A DNA stretch of 64,000 nt from Sphingopyxis sp. MSC1_008 (lineage in GTDB: Bacteria; Pseudomonadota; Alphaproteobacteria; Sphingomonadales; Sphingomonadaceae): positions 124,001 through 188,000 of the forward strand of contig NZ_JALPRD010000005.1 of NCBI RefSeq assembly GCF_023197165.1. The letters run 5' to 3'. Of this stretch, positions 1-8,295 are shown piece after piece. Each line of letters starts with the position of its first letter. Position 1 is the first letter of the stretch. Under the pieces are notes generated by a model. That model was not told the DNA's origin and made no database searches. It was given only the letters and a program-made list of their open reading frames with translations. The translations under genes and the position numbers were made by a program.

Positions 1-768
1 CTTCAGCAGGCGCAGGCCGAATATGACGCGACGGCGCAGATCGTGCCGCAGATCGAACTCGCCATCGCGCGAACCGAGGATGGTTTGAGCGTGCTGGTCG
101 GCGACACACCGCGCGCGATCGACCGCGGTACGGCGCTCGACGGCCTCACCGTTCCCGGGATCCCCGATGGCCTACCATCCGAACTGCTGCGCCGCCGCCC
201 CGACGTCGCGCAGGCCGAATATCAGCTTGCGGCATCGGACAAGAATCTCGCCGCGGCGCGCAAGCGGTTCTTACCGCAAGTACGCCTGACTTCGGCGGCA
301 GGTGCGGCCTTTTCGACGCTGATCGGCGACCCGATTTCGATCTGGTCGGTCGGCGGCAGCATCCTCGCCCCAATCTTTCAGGGCGGCAGGCTGACCGCGC
401 AGGCCGAAGCCGCGGGCGCGCAGCGCGATCAGGCGGCTTTCGCCTATCGGCGAACGGCATTGACCGCATTTCGCGAAGTCGAGGACGCGCTCGCCGCGGT
501 CAGCCGGATCGACGCGCAGATCGCGTTCGCGAAGTCGCAGCGCGATGCGCTGGCGGAGGGGCTGCGGCTCGCGACCAATCGCTACCGCGAAGGCTATTCG
601 CCCTATCTCGAACAGCTCGACGCCCAGCGCGGGCTGCTCGGCGCCGAACTGTCGCTGATCCAGCTCCGCGCTGACGCGCTCGCTGCGCGAATCCAGCTGT
701 TTCAGGCGATGGGCGGCGGTTGGACGAACTGCACGGCGTCCGAAGCCCCATGCGCTCCAGCGCCTTGA
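1..768 (+). CDS. RND efflux system outer membrane protein, NodT/OprM family (3' part)
   Basis: The reading frame is open from the first base, so the 5' end lies outside the window; about 255 C-terminal residues are present. The sequence carries the second half of the outer membrane efflux protein (OEP) repeat. It has the GLPSELLRRRPDVAQAEYQL segment typical of NodT/OprM/CusC proteins, followed by long helical, Ala/Gln-rich stretches and YREGYSPYLEQLDAQR, which matches the conserved end of the second coiled-coil hairpin. By family, it forms the trimeric outer-membrane exit duct of a tripartite RND pump. The inner-membrane pump and adaptor would be upstream and are not visible. The downstream gene is separated by 380 bases and is unrelated. 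Confidence 0.9.
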   Translation, partial: LQQAQAEYDATAQIVPQIELAIARTEDGLSVLVGDTPRAIDRGTALDGLTVPGIPDGLPSELLRRRPDVAQAEYQLAASDKNLAAARKRFLPQVRLTSAAGAAFSTLIGDPISIWSVGGSILAPIFQGGRLTAQAEAAGAQRDQAAFAYRRTALTAFREVEDALAAVSRIDAQIAFAKSQRDALAEGLRLATNRYREGYSPYLEQLDAQRGLLGAELSLIQLRADALAARIQLFQAMGGGWTNCTASEAPCAPAP

Positions 769-910
769 CGCCGCGCCTCGCTTGAATCGAAATGGCCATT
801 AACAGCCGCGCGCCGTGCGGTGGCGCGGCGCCCCCGTCGCTCGCCCGCATGCGGGAGCAGCGAGATCGGACCATTGAACTCCCGAAAAGATGCCGGTTGA
901 TGAATCCGGA

Positions 911-939
911 TTTTTGAAACATGGATTTTGGTTCAAAAA
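911..939. promoter_or_regulatory. Inverted repeat TTTTTGAA-N13-TTCAAAAA
   Basis: Two perfect 8-base arms (911-918 and 932-939) lie in the AT-rich control region of the TonB receptor gene. The TTGAA/TTCAA half-site recurs in the dyad at 992-1010 and in dyads ahead of the genes starting at 15716 and 17866. Candidate operator; the cognate regulator is inferred, not shown. Confidence 0.4.
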
Positions 940-991
940 CGCGCTGATTCATAGGATTATCGACCCAAGTTGCTAGACTTTCCGACGGCAT

Positions 992-1010
992 ATTTTCAAT
1001 AGTTGAAAAT
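992..1010. promoter_or_regulatory. Perfect dyad ATTTTCAA-TAG-TTGAAAAT
   Basis: Perfect 8-base arms around a 3-base centre, about 140 bases before the receptor start codon. The size and symmetry fit a dimeric helix-turn-helix repressor site. The 8-mer ATTTTCAA also occurs upstream of the DgcN-like operon (15807-15814) and of the serine hydrolase that starts at 17866 (17930-17937). Confidence 0.5.
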
Positions 1011-1148
1011 CATGTCTTGATTAGGGTTGATTTTTCAAAAAAATCCGACTTTATAGAAAATCGCAAACCAGAGGATCGCAGGAGCCTCGGGATAAACATA
1101 AGCGAGCACCGGACAGCGACATGCCGTCCACAGGCGAAGGGGATAATT

Positions 1149-3857
1149 ATGAAGTTCGTTCAATCCGGCTTGTATGCGGGCACCGCCCTGTCGATGCTGG
1201 TCAGCCTGAACCCGGCCTATGCGCAGTCCGCCGACGCCGCGACCGACCTGATTTCGGACGAGGAAATCGTCGTCAGCGGATCGCGCATTCAGCGCGAAGG
1301 TTTCGATGCGCCGACCCCGACCACGGTTATCGGCGAGGCCGAACTGGCGCTGGGCAACCGCCCGAGCATCGCGCAGGTATTGAACGACGCCCCGCAATTT
1401 CGCGCGACGTCGACGCCGTCGACGACCCCGGGCAACACCAGCAGCGGCGTCTCGACCGCCGACATGCGCGGCCTCGGGTCGGTCCGCACCCTCACCCTGC
1501 TCAACGGGCACCGCTTTGCCGGCGCCAACGATCTCAACATCGTGCCGCAAAGCCTGGTCAAGCGTATCGACGTCGTCACCGGCGGCGCATCGGCCGCCTG
1601 GGGCTCGGGCGCGGTCGCGGGCGTCGTCAACATCATCCTCGACGATGACTTCACCGGCTGGCGCATGGGCGTCCAGAGCGGCATCTCGTCGCGCGGCGAC
1701 GCGGCGCGTTATGGCGCCGACATTGCGTGGGGCACCGATTTCGCGGGCGGGCGCGGCCATTTCATGGTCGCGGGCGAATATATGAACGAACGCGGCGCGC
1801 TCAGCCGCGACGACCGCCCCAATCTGGAAGCCGGGCTGTTCCAGCGCGCCGACAACAAGCTCGAACTGGTGCGCGACCCGAATTCAACCCAGCTTTACAA
1901 CGGCGGTTCGATCCTCGGCCTCACCGGCGCGCCCCGCAACCTGGTATTCAATCCCGACGGCAACATCGGCGCCTTCCCGCTCGGCAGCGTGACGAACGGC
2001 GTCACGACGATCGGCGGCGGCGGCCAGAATATCTTCGACTATGTCGCGGTCAGCACGCCCTATGAGCGCATCAACCTCTTTGCCCGCGCCAGCTATGACC
2101 TCACCGACTCGCTGAAGGTCTGGGCCAATTTCAGCTATCACCGCATGTCGGCGGACTATAGCTTCTTCCCCGAAACGCCCGCCGTGGTCATCATGCCCGA
2201 CAATGCCTTCCTGACGCAGGCGAACCGCAATCAGCTCGCCGCCGCCGGCGTCGCGGGTCCGTTCCTCCTCGGCCGCGTCATGGACGATGTCGGCGCCGAC
2301 GGGGTGATGAAGTTCAAATACAGCCGCCGCAACCTCGAGGGCGCGATCGGGCTCGAGGGGAGCTTCGGCGACGGCTGGAAATATGACGCCTATTATAATC
2401 ATGGCGAAATCCGGCTCAACCAGCAGCTCAACAACCAGCGGATCAAGTCGCGCTTCAACAATGGCGTCGATTCGGTCCTGGTGAACGGCACGCCGACGTG
2501 CCGCATCAACGCCGATGCCTCGACGACCAACAACGACCCCAATTGCGTGCCGATCAACCTGTTCGGCAATGGCAGCATTTCGGACGACGCGGCAGCGTGG
2601 GCGTTCGGCGGTTCGCAGCTGATTTACACGATCAAGCTCGATGCGGCGGGCGCCAGCGTTTCGGGTCAGCCCTTCTCGACCTGGGCCGGCCCCGTCGACA
2701 TCGCGTTCGGCACCGACGTCCGCTGGGAAAAGCAGGTCACCAACTTCGTCGACCCGCTGTCGCTCGCCAATGCGCTCGGCACGCTCAATTCGTCGGCGAC
2801 GAACGGCAGCTTCGACGTCAAGGAAGTCTTCGCCGAAGTGAACGTGCCGCTGCTCGATATCACCGACGCGCTGAAGCTCGAAATCAACGGCGCGGCGCGC
2901 TATTCGGATTACAGCACCAGCGGCGGGATCTGGTCGTGGAAGACCGGCGGCACGCTGCGCGTCGTCAACGACCTGCTATTCCGCGCCGTCTATTCGCGCG
3001 ATATCCGGTCGCCCAGCATCACCGAATATTTCCTCAACCGCTCGACGAACATCGGCAGTGTCTTCGATCCGTTCCAGGGTCAGAATGGCACGGTGCAGAA
3101 CAATGTCGTGGTCTATGGCGGCGGCAACGCCAACCTGACGCCCGAAATTTCGCACACGCTGACGCTCGGCGGGTCCTACTCCCCGTCCTTTGCGCGCGGC
3201 CTGCGCCTGTCGGTCGATTATTATGATATCGACATCGACAATGTGATCACCACGGTCACCGCGAACGACTTGCTGAAGCAGTGCTTCGCCACCGCTCCGG
3301 CCGATCCGACCTGCAATGGCATCATCGTCCGCGAAGCAAACGGCACCATCGGATCGATCACGAACGGGTATCGCAACCTCGCCAATTACCGCACGCAGGG
3401 TCTCGACATCGAGGCATCGTACCGCATGCCGCTCGGCGACGGAAACCTGTCGTTCCGCGCGCTGGCCAACCATGTCTTCAACCTGAAGATCAATGGTGCG
3501 GACGTGTCGAGTTACGTCGGCGGCGACACCGCCTTCTCGACCCCGAAATGGCGCGGCACGGGCACGATCGCCTTTGATAACGACAGCTTCGGCGCCAATC
3601 TGCGCATCCGCTACGTCGACGGCGGGCTCGACCGCCCGCTGACGGTCGTGAACGGCGTTCCGGTGGAGATCGTGAACAACAAGGTGGGCAGCCGCACCTA
3701 TGTCGATCTGGGTGCCCAGTTCAAAGCGGGGCCGTTCACGCTGTTCGGCAACGTCAACAACCTGTTCGACCGCGATCCGCCGATCACGCCGTACACCAGT
3801 CCCAATTTCGACGTGATCGGCCGCTATATTTCGGGGGGCGTCAAGCTGAGCTTCTAA
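1149..3857 (+). CDS. TonB-dependent receptor
   Basis: A 902-residue outer-membrane receptor. The ATG at 1149 is preferred over an in-frame upstream start because it follows GAAGGGG and begins a clear signal peptide (MKFVQSGLYAGTALSM, cleavage after AYA). The mature N-terminus has a TonB-box-like EEIVVSGSRIQ. The plug domain has the RGLGSVRTLTLLNGHR and VVTGGASAAWGSGAVAGVVN signatures common in sphingomonad receptors. The rest is beta-barrel, ending in an aromatic C-terminal strand (GVKLSF). Such receptors import scarce large substrates (siderophores, glycans, peptides) using TonB energy; the substrate cannot be read from sequence. Its position, facing a large hydrolase operon, and the shared TTTCAA dyads suggest a peptide or amino-acid-derived ligand (inference). 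A strong terminator follows. Confidence 0.92.
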   Translation: MKFVQSGLYAGTALSMLVSLNPAYAQSADAATDLISDEEIVVSGSRIQREGFDAPTPTTVIGEAELALGNRPSIAQVLNDAPQFRATSTPSTTPGNTSSGVSTADMRGLGSVRTLTLLNGHRFAGANDLNIVPQSLVKRIDVVTGGASAAWGSGAVAGVVNIILDDDFTGWRMGVQSGISSRGDAARYGADIAWGTDFAGGRGHFMVAGEYMNERGALSRDDRPNLEAGLFQRADNKLELVRDPNSTQLYNGGSILGLTGAPRNLVFNPDGNIGAFPLGSVTNGVTTIGGGGQNIFDYVAVSTPYERINLFARASYDLTDSLKVWANFSYHRMSADYSFFPETPAVVIMPDNAFLTQANRNQLAAAGVAGPFLLGRVMDDVGADGVMKFKYSRRNLEGAIGLEGSFGDGWKYDAYYNHGEIRLNQQLNNQRIKSRFNNGVDSVLVNGTPTCRINADASTTNNDPNCVPINLFGNGSISDDAAAWAFGGSQLIYTIKLDAAGASVSGQPFSTWAGPVDIAFGTDVRWEKQVTNFVDPLSLANALGTLNSSATNGSFDVKEVFAEVNVPLLDITDALKLEINGAARYSDYSTSGGIWSWKTGGTLRVVNDLLFRAVYSRDIRSPSITEYFLNRSTNIGSVFDPFQGQNGTVQNNVVVYGGGNANLTPEISHTLTLGGSYSPSFARGLRLSVDYYDIDIDNVITTVTANDLLKQCFATAPADPTCNGIIVREANGTIGSITNGYRNLANYRTQGLDIEASYRMPLGDGNLSFRALANHVFNLKINGADVSSYVGGDTAFSTPKWRGTGTIAFDNDSFGANLRIRYVDGGLDRPLTVVNGVPVEIVNNKVGSRTYVDLGAQFKAGPFTLFGNVNNLFDRDPPITPYTSPNFDVIGRYISGGVKLSF

Positions 3858-3880
3858 CCCTTCTCAACAGCTAGTCCCGG

Positions 3881-3916
3881 GGGCGGCGGTATCGACGATA
3901 CCGCCGCCCTTTTTTT
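3881..3916 (+). terminator. Rho-independent terminator of the TonB receptor gene
   Basis: Perfect 13-base arms (3881-3893 and 3897-3909), GC-rich at the base, with a 3-base loop, followed at once by seven T residues. This is a textbook intrinsic terminator on the plus strand, 23 bases after the receptor stop codon. Confidence 0.95.
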
Positions 3917-3947
3917 GGAAGATGGAATGGCTGGCCGGGATCGGCTT

Positions 3948-4000
3948 AAAGCGACAAAGGATACGCATATGCGTATCGAAACTGTCTCCTTTGTCGCTTT
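3948..4000. repeat. Nested palindromic element (14-bp outer stem plus 16-bp inner palindrome)
   Basis: The outer arms AAAGCGACAAAGGA (3948-3961) and TCCTTTGTCGCTTT (3987-4000) are perfectly complementary. Between them lies the perfect palindrome ATACGCATATGCGTAT (3961-3976). A strong terminator lies just upstream, so a second terminator is not needed here. It could be a REP/MITE-like element, an operator, or an mRNA structure ahead of the following small gene. Confidence 0.6.
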
Positions 4001-4224
4001 TACGGCAGTTTGCGTATCGCCACGATTTCAAAGATCGGACAGCTAGCTGACACGGCGCGATATAGTAGGACAGCCTTTTTCTTCGGCCAATATCCGCAGT
4101 GGTTTGGAAAGTGGACGTTAAACTTCTTTGCGCACAACCCGAGCACTCATTCGCAAGGAGGCGGTTCATCCCAAGTTTGTTGCGGCCATTATTATCACCA
4201 TTTCGCAGGAGAGGATTGATCGCG

Positions 4225-4908
4225 ATGCGCTGGCGCAGTTTCCTGAACCTGATTGCTCTTGCCGTCATGCTCCCCGTCCTATCGCTTCGCTTTATCGGAA
4301 CCGGTTCCGGCTATCGTTTTCGCATGACGATCGAGGTCGATACGCCGTCCGGACCCTGGGCCGGCACGTCGGTGTACGAAGTGCGCGCGTTTTACCGGCT
4401 CGGAATAAATCCCGAAGGAAAGAATCATGTCTGGGATGTACGCGGTGAAGCGCTGATGGTCGATTTGCCGAATGGCGCGACGCTCTTTGCTCTCCTGAAG
4501 ACCGGAAATATTCATGGCGATCTTGCGGGAATGTCGATGCTGGCACTCGATCCGGCTTTTCGGAACGATGTCGTCGAGAGCGCCCGAAGATTGGCCCGCC
4601 GAAAGAATGTTCTGGAGTCGGCCGAAATTGCCCCGGCCGAATATCCGATCATCGCGGTGTTCGGTGATACGGCAGACCCGAGCTCGATCCGGCGCGTGCT
4701 GCCTGCCGATTTTTCCGCGGCATTCGGTCCCGGGCACGCGGTTAAAAGCGTCGCAATCCATTTGACGAGGGACCGCGTGACGAAAGGCATCGGCAAACGA
4801 TTGCCGTGGCTGATCAATTTTCAGAAAATCCGCCGGAAACTTCGTTTTCGGGCCGAGGGCATACCCTTGGGCGATTTTAAACGACTCTTTTCGACGGAGA
4901 TTCGATGA
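4225..4908 (+). CDS. Hypothetical exported or membrane-anchored protein
   Basis: A 227-residue protein of unknown function. The ATG at 4225 is chosen because AGGAGAGG lies about 11 bases upstream and the product then begins with a hydrophobic segment (FLNLIALAVMLPVLSLRF), which is either an uncleaved anchor or a signal peptide. The body has beta-rich N-terminal sequence (YRFRMTIEVDTPSGPWAGTS) and a mixed C-terminal half; I recognise no catalytic motif. It stands alone between the nested palindrome and a bidirectional terminator, so it is probably a single-gene transcript. Codon use resembles the neighbours, though the 5' flank is more AT-rich than the rest of the region. Confidence 0.7.
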   Translation: MRWRSFLNLIALAVMLPVLSLRFIGTGSGYRFRMTIEVDTPSGPWAGTSVYEVRAFYRLGINPEGKNHVWDVRGEALMVDLPNGATLFALLKTGNIHGDLAGMSMLALDPAFRNDVVESARRLARRKNVLESAEIAPAEYPIIAVFGDTADPSSIRRVLPADFSAAFGPGHAVKSVAIHLTRDRVTKGIGKRLPWLINFQKIRRKLRFRAEGIPLGDFKRLFSTEIR

Positions 4909-4941
4909 TCGCGGCCATGCTTTGGCACAGCGCGAGGCGCT

Positions 4942-4970
4942 GACGGAGGGGCCCGGCGGGCCCCTCCGTC
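4942..4970. terminator. Bidirectional hairpin terminator between convergent genes
   Basis: Perfect 13-base arms GACGGAGGGGCCC and GGGCCCCTCCGTC around a GGC loop, located between the plus-strand unknown gene and the end of the minus-strand hydrolase operon. There is no long T-run on either side, so termination may be weaker than the very stable stem suggests, but the position between convergent stops fits a shared terminator. Confidence 0.65.
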
Positions 4971-4983
4971 TTCAGGGAGAGCG

Positions 4984-6975
4984 TCAGTAATTCACCGTCA
5001 TCGCGATCAGTCCAAAGGTCCATGCGACGTACAGCGGCATGATCGTCGCGAAGAGCAGGAACAGCGCCCAGAGGATGCGGAACCAGCCGCGTTTCTCCTG
5101 ACGGACGATCCGGAGGTTCCATGCGGCCAGCACGACGCCGCCGACAAGGACAATCAATCCGGCGATCTGGAGGAACCACAGCCACGGATCATAGGAGGGC
5201 AGCGCCTTCAGTTTCGACATGCTGATCACCCACGCCGCGACCAGCGCGAGCACCAGCCCCGCGCCGACGCGAACGCCGCGATAGACGCGCAGCGAGCGGC
5301 GTTCGAGCGTCAGCGGTGCCTTGTAATGGCGGCGGATCAGCGCCGCGATAGGCCACTGAAGGAGCGTGATCAGCAGGATGCCGAGGCTGACATACATCGC
5401 GGGCATGATCCATGCCGCTGATTTCGACGCCGGGGCGCGGTCGAACACCATGAAAGGCGAGATGCCGTCGATGCTCCAGCGCACAACCTTGCCATCGACC
5501 ACCTGCGCGGCGAGCCGGCCGTGGCCGTCGGCATTGTGCCAGACGAAGGGCGACGTCTCGACCCATTTCGCGGGTTTTCCGTTGAGATCGCGCGCGGCGG
5601 GGACGATCAGTTCGCCCTTCGGCCCGACGCTGACCTTCACCTGCCCGAGCAGCGACGCGATCGCGTAGAAATTCGTCTCCGCGCGGCGGCTGTTCAGCCA
5701 GTTGCCCGCCAGCATCCTGGCATGTTCGGCCGAGGTCTTCGCATCGACGCGCGTCGCAGGCATTTCCTTGCCCGGCAGATAGCGGTCGGCGAAATCCTCG
5801 AACAAGGCGCGGCGCAGCGGGCCGACCGACGCCTGCTCGCCCGTCGCATTGAACGACATATAGATGCCGACATTCTCGTTCGTGAACAGGTGGAGCGCGG
5901 TGTGGAACAGCTGCGTGTCGCCGAGATGCGCGATCACCTGCCGCCCGTTGATGTTGGTTTCGAAAAAGCCGAGTTCCATGCGGTTGAGCGGCGGCAGGAT
6001 CGTCAGCGGCGTGTCGTGCATCGTCCGCGCGGTTTCGGGCTTCATCAGCCCCGCCCCCTGATTGAGATGCGCGATCATGAATTTCGCCATGTCGGCGCCG
6101 GTCGACGAGAGACCGCCCGCGGGCGACGGGCCGACGATCTCGAACTTCGAAGGGCCCGCCGAAAGCTGGCGGTAGCCCGTCGCCATCCACGGCGCGAAGC
6201 CCTTGGGCAGCGGCTGACGAAAGGTCGATTGCGCCATGCCGAGCGACTGGAAAATCCGCTGCTCGACATAGTCGTCGAACGACATTTTGGTCACGCGCTC
6301 GACGATGTAGCCCGCGAGCGCGGTGCCGAAGTTCGAATAGGAGGGCGTGGTTCCGGGCGCATAAATGCGGTTCGGAATACCGCCCTTCACCAGATCGCCG
6401 AGCGGGATCTGGAATTTCCTGTCCTCGAACATGGTGAGCTTGCCATGTTCCTCGAAGCCTGCGGTGTGCGTCATCAACTGGCGCATCGTGACGGGTTTGC
6501 CGTCCTTCAGCGGGATCTTGAAATCGAGGTAGGTGTTGACGTTGGCGTCGAGATCGATCTTCCCGGCCTCGACCTGCTGCATCACCGCGGTCCAGGTGAA
6601 CAGCTTCGACACAGAACCGGGACGGAACAAGGTATGCGCGGGATCGACCGGGGTGCGCTTGGCGGCGTCGGCATAGCCGAACCCGCGCTGCGTCAGCACC
6701 TGCCCGTCCTTGACCACGACGATCACCGCGCCGGCAAGGTCGCCGCGCTTGAGCGCAAAAGGCACGAAGCCGTCAAGCCAGCTGTCGACGTCCTGCTTGG
6801 TCAGCGTTGCCGACGGAGCGAGCGGGGTCGTGACCGGCGTCGCCGTCGTTTGTGCCTCGGCCGCCGGTTTGGGCGCGAGCGCCGGTGCCAGCGGTGTTGC
6901 AGGCTTCGACGCCGCGGTGCCGAGCATCATGACGAGCGGAAGCAGCGCGAACAGCTTGATCGAGCGCATCTTCAT
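4984..6975 (-). CDS. Membrane-anchored serine hydrolase, class C beta-lactamase / D-peptidase family
   Basis: A 663-residue protein with an N-terminal signal peptide, a Pro/Ala-rich linker and a class C beta-lactamase-type catalytic domain (about 55-400). The active-site serine motif is SVSK (Ser121-Lys124), the second motif is YSN (213-215) and the third motif position is HLG (350-352). About 120 residues later come four predicted membrane helices (about 521-546, 568-587, 597-619, 632-655), so the catalytic domain should face the periplasm. Family members are D-alanyl carboxypeptidases, D-aminopeptidases or esterases; the substrate is not certain. The start codon overlaps the preceding stop (ATGA), which couples it to the prolidase-like gene. 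It is the last gene of the operon. The gene ending at 15887 is a paralogue of identical architecture. Confidence 0.88.
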   Translation of the reverse strand: MKMRSIKLFALLPLVMMLGTAASKPATPLAPALAPKPAAEAQTTATPVTTPLAPSATLTKQDVDSWLDGFVPFALKRGDLAGAVIVVVKDGQVLTQRGFGYADAAKRTPVDPAHTLFRPGSVSKLFTWTAVMQQVEAGKIDLDANVNTYLDFKIPLKDGKPVTMRQLMTHTAGFEEHGKLTMFEDRKFQIPLGDLVKGGIPNRIYAPGTTPSYSNFGTALAGYIVERVTKMSFDDYVEQRIFQSLGMAQSTFRQPLPKGFAPWMATGYRQLSAGPSKFEIVGPSPAGGLSSTGADMAKFMIAHLNQGAGLMKPETARTMHDTPLTILPPLNRMELGFFETNINGRQVIAHLGDTQLFHTALHLFTNENVGIYMSFNATGEQASVGPLRRALFEDFADRYLPGKEMPATRVDAKTSAEHARMLAGNWLNSRRAETNFYAIASLLGQVKVSVGPKGELIVPAARDLNGKPAKWVETSPFVWHNADGHGRLAAQVVDGKVVRWSIDGISPFMVFDRAPASKSAAWIMPAMYVSLGILLITLLQWPIAALIRRHYKAPLTLERRSLRVYRGVRVGAGLVLALVAAWVISMSKLKALPSYDPWLWFLQIAGLIVLVGGVVLAAWNLRIVRQEKRGWFRILWALFLLFATIMPLYVAWTFGLIAMTVNY

Positions 6976-8267
6976 TCCCCCGCTGCTCGCACCACGACGC
7001 CGCGCGCCATGACGAAGCCCATGGTTTCAAGGCTGCGCACGTCGGTCAGTGGGTCGCCCGTCACCGCGACGATGTCGGCCGACTTGCCCGCGGCGAGCGT
7101 ACCGATTTCGGTTTCGAGCCCGGCATGTGTTGCTGCCCAGACGGTCGCGGATTTGATCGTATCGAGCGGGGTCAGCCCCGCCTTCACCATCAGCGCAAAT
7201 TCACGGGCGTTTTCGCCATGCGCCGATACCGCGCTATCGGTCCCGAATGCGATACGCACGCCACCCTCATGCGCGCGGCGGAGGGCGTCGACCATCAGCG
7301 GGCCGACGGTGCGCGCCTTGGCGCGAACCGGCGCGGGCATCCAATCGGCGGTTTCGGCCTGACGCGCGACGGTGTCGCCGGCGAGCAAAGTGGGAACCAG
7401 ATAGCTGCCCTTCGCCTTGAACAGCCGGATCGATTCCGCATCCAGATACGTCCCATGCTCGACCGAATCGACGCCGGCGCGCAGCGCCGCGTTGACGCCG
7501 TCGGTGCCGTGCGCGTGCGCGGCGACCTTGCGCCCGAGGCGGTGTGCGGTGTCGACGATCGCGATAAGTTCGGCGTCGCTCATCTGCTGGCCGAGGCCGG
7601 CGGCGGTGTTCGACATCACGCCGCCGGTCGAGGCGGTCTTGATGACGTCGGCGCCCTGCTGCACCGCCAGCCGCACCGCGCGCGCGCAATCGTCGGCGCC
7701 CGAGCACAAGGTCGGCGAACGGAACAGGTCGATGATTTCCTGACGATAGCCGTGGACATCGCCGTGCCCGCCATGCGCGGCGACGCCGCCCGCGGCGACG
7801 ATCCGCGGCCCGACGATCTTGCCCGTGGCGGTCGCATCGCGCAGCGCGTTGATCGCCTGCGGGTCGGAGCCGAGATCGACCACCGTCGTGAACCCCGCGC
7901 GCACTGTGCGCTTGGCGAAGATGACGCCGTCGAAAGCCTGATCGACCGTCGATTTGGTCACCGCGTCGAGGCGGCTCGTCGGGCTCGATTCAAAGGTCAG
8001 GTGGACATGGCTGTCGATGAAGCCCGGCATGACGAACTGGTCGCGAAGGTCGACCACCTTGCCCTCGCCGACGAAGCCGTCGCGGATTTCGGCGATCTTT
8101 CCAGCCGTGACGACAATCGTCTTGTTTGTTTCGACCCGGCCGCTCGCCGGATCGGCCAGCAAACGCCCGGCGTGGATATAAGTCGTCGTCGGCGCCGGAC
8201 TATCTTGCGCCGCGGCCGGCTGGATCAACGCGACCAGCGCCCAACCTGCGAATATCGTCTTTTTCAT
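6972..8267 (-). CDS. Exported metal-dependent amidohydrolase, Xaa-Pro dipeptidase / imidazolonepropionase-like
   Basis: 431 residues from the ATG at 8267, which has AGGGAGAGG upstream and begins a signal peptide (MKKTIFAGWALVALIQPAAA). The TIM-barrel amidohydrolase motifs are all present: HVH (His87, His89) in GFIDSHVHL, the candidate carboxylated lysine in ADVIKTASTGG, AHAHG, SVEHGTYLD and the metal-binding aspartate in FGTDSAV. This arrangement matches the periplasmic prolidase-like group that cleaves dipeptides or N-acyl amino acids with hydrophobic C-terminal residues; exact specificity is not predictable. It starts 28 bases after the epimerase gene and its stop overlaps the next start, so it is inside the operon. 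Confidence 0.87.
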   Translation of the reverse strand: MKKTIFAGWALVALIQPAAAQDSPAPTTTYIHAGRLLADPASGRVETNKTIVVTAGKIAEIRDGFVGEGKVVDLRDQFVMPGFIDSHVHLTFESSPTSRLDAVTKSTVDQAFDGVIFAKRTVRAGFTTVVDLGSDPQAINALRDATATGKIVGPRIVAAGGVAAHGGHGDVHGYRQEIIDLFRSPTLCSGADDCARAVRLAVQQGADVIKTASTGGVMSNTAAGLGQQMSDAELIAIVDTAHRLGRKVAAHAHGTDGVNAALRAGVDSVEHGTYLDAESIRLFKAKGSYLVPTLLAGDTVARQAETADWMPAPVRAKARTVGPLMVDALRRAHEGGVRIAFGTDSAVSAHGENAREFALMVKAGLTPLDTIKSATVWAATHAGLETEIGTLAAGKSADIVAVTGDPLTDVRSLETMGFVMARGVVVRAAGE

Positions 8268-8295
8268 TGTGCCTCTCCCTGTCCCGTTATCGCTA

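Larger units (their letters stand above)
769..1148. other. Intergenic region upstream of the TonB receptor
   Basis: This 380-base stretch has no convincing gene. The first 110 bases are GC-rich like coding DNA. From about 880 the sequence becomes markedly AT-rich and contains the two dyads annotated separately (911-939 and 992-1010). The ribosome binding site of the next gene (GAAGGGG) lies at its end. It is the obvious control region for the receptor gene. Confidence 0.7.

Noticed and set aside
5521-7362. Long plus-strand open frame (613 codons) antisense to the serine hydrolase and amidohydrolase genes
   Set aside because: Arg/His-rich composition with no motif, lying opposite two well-supported genes. 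Such shadow frames are expected in GC-rich DNA.
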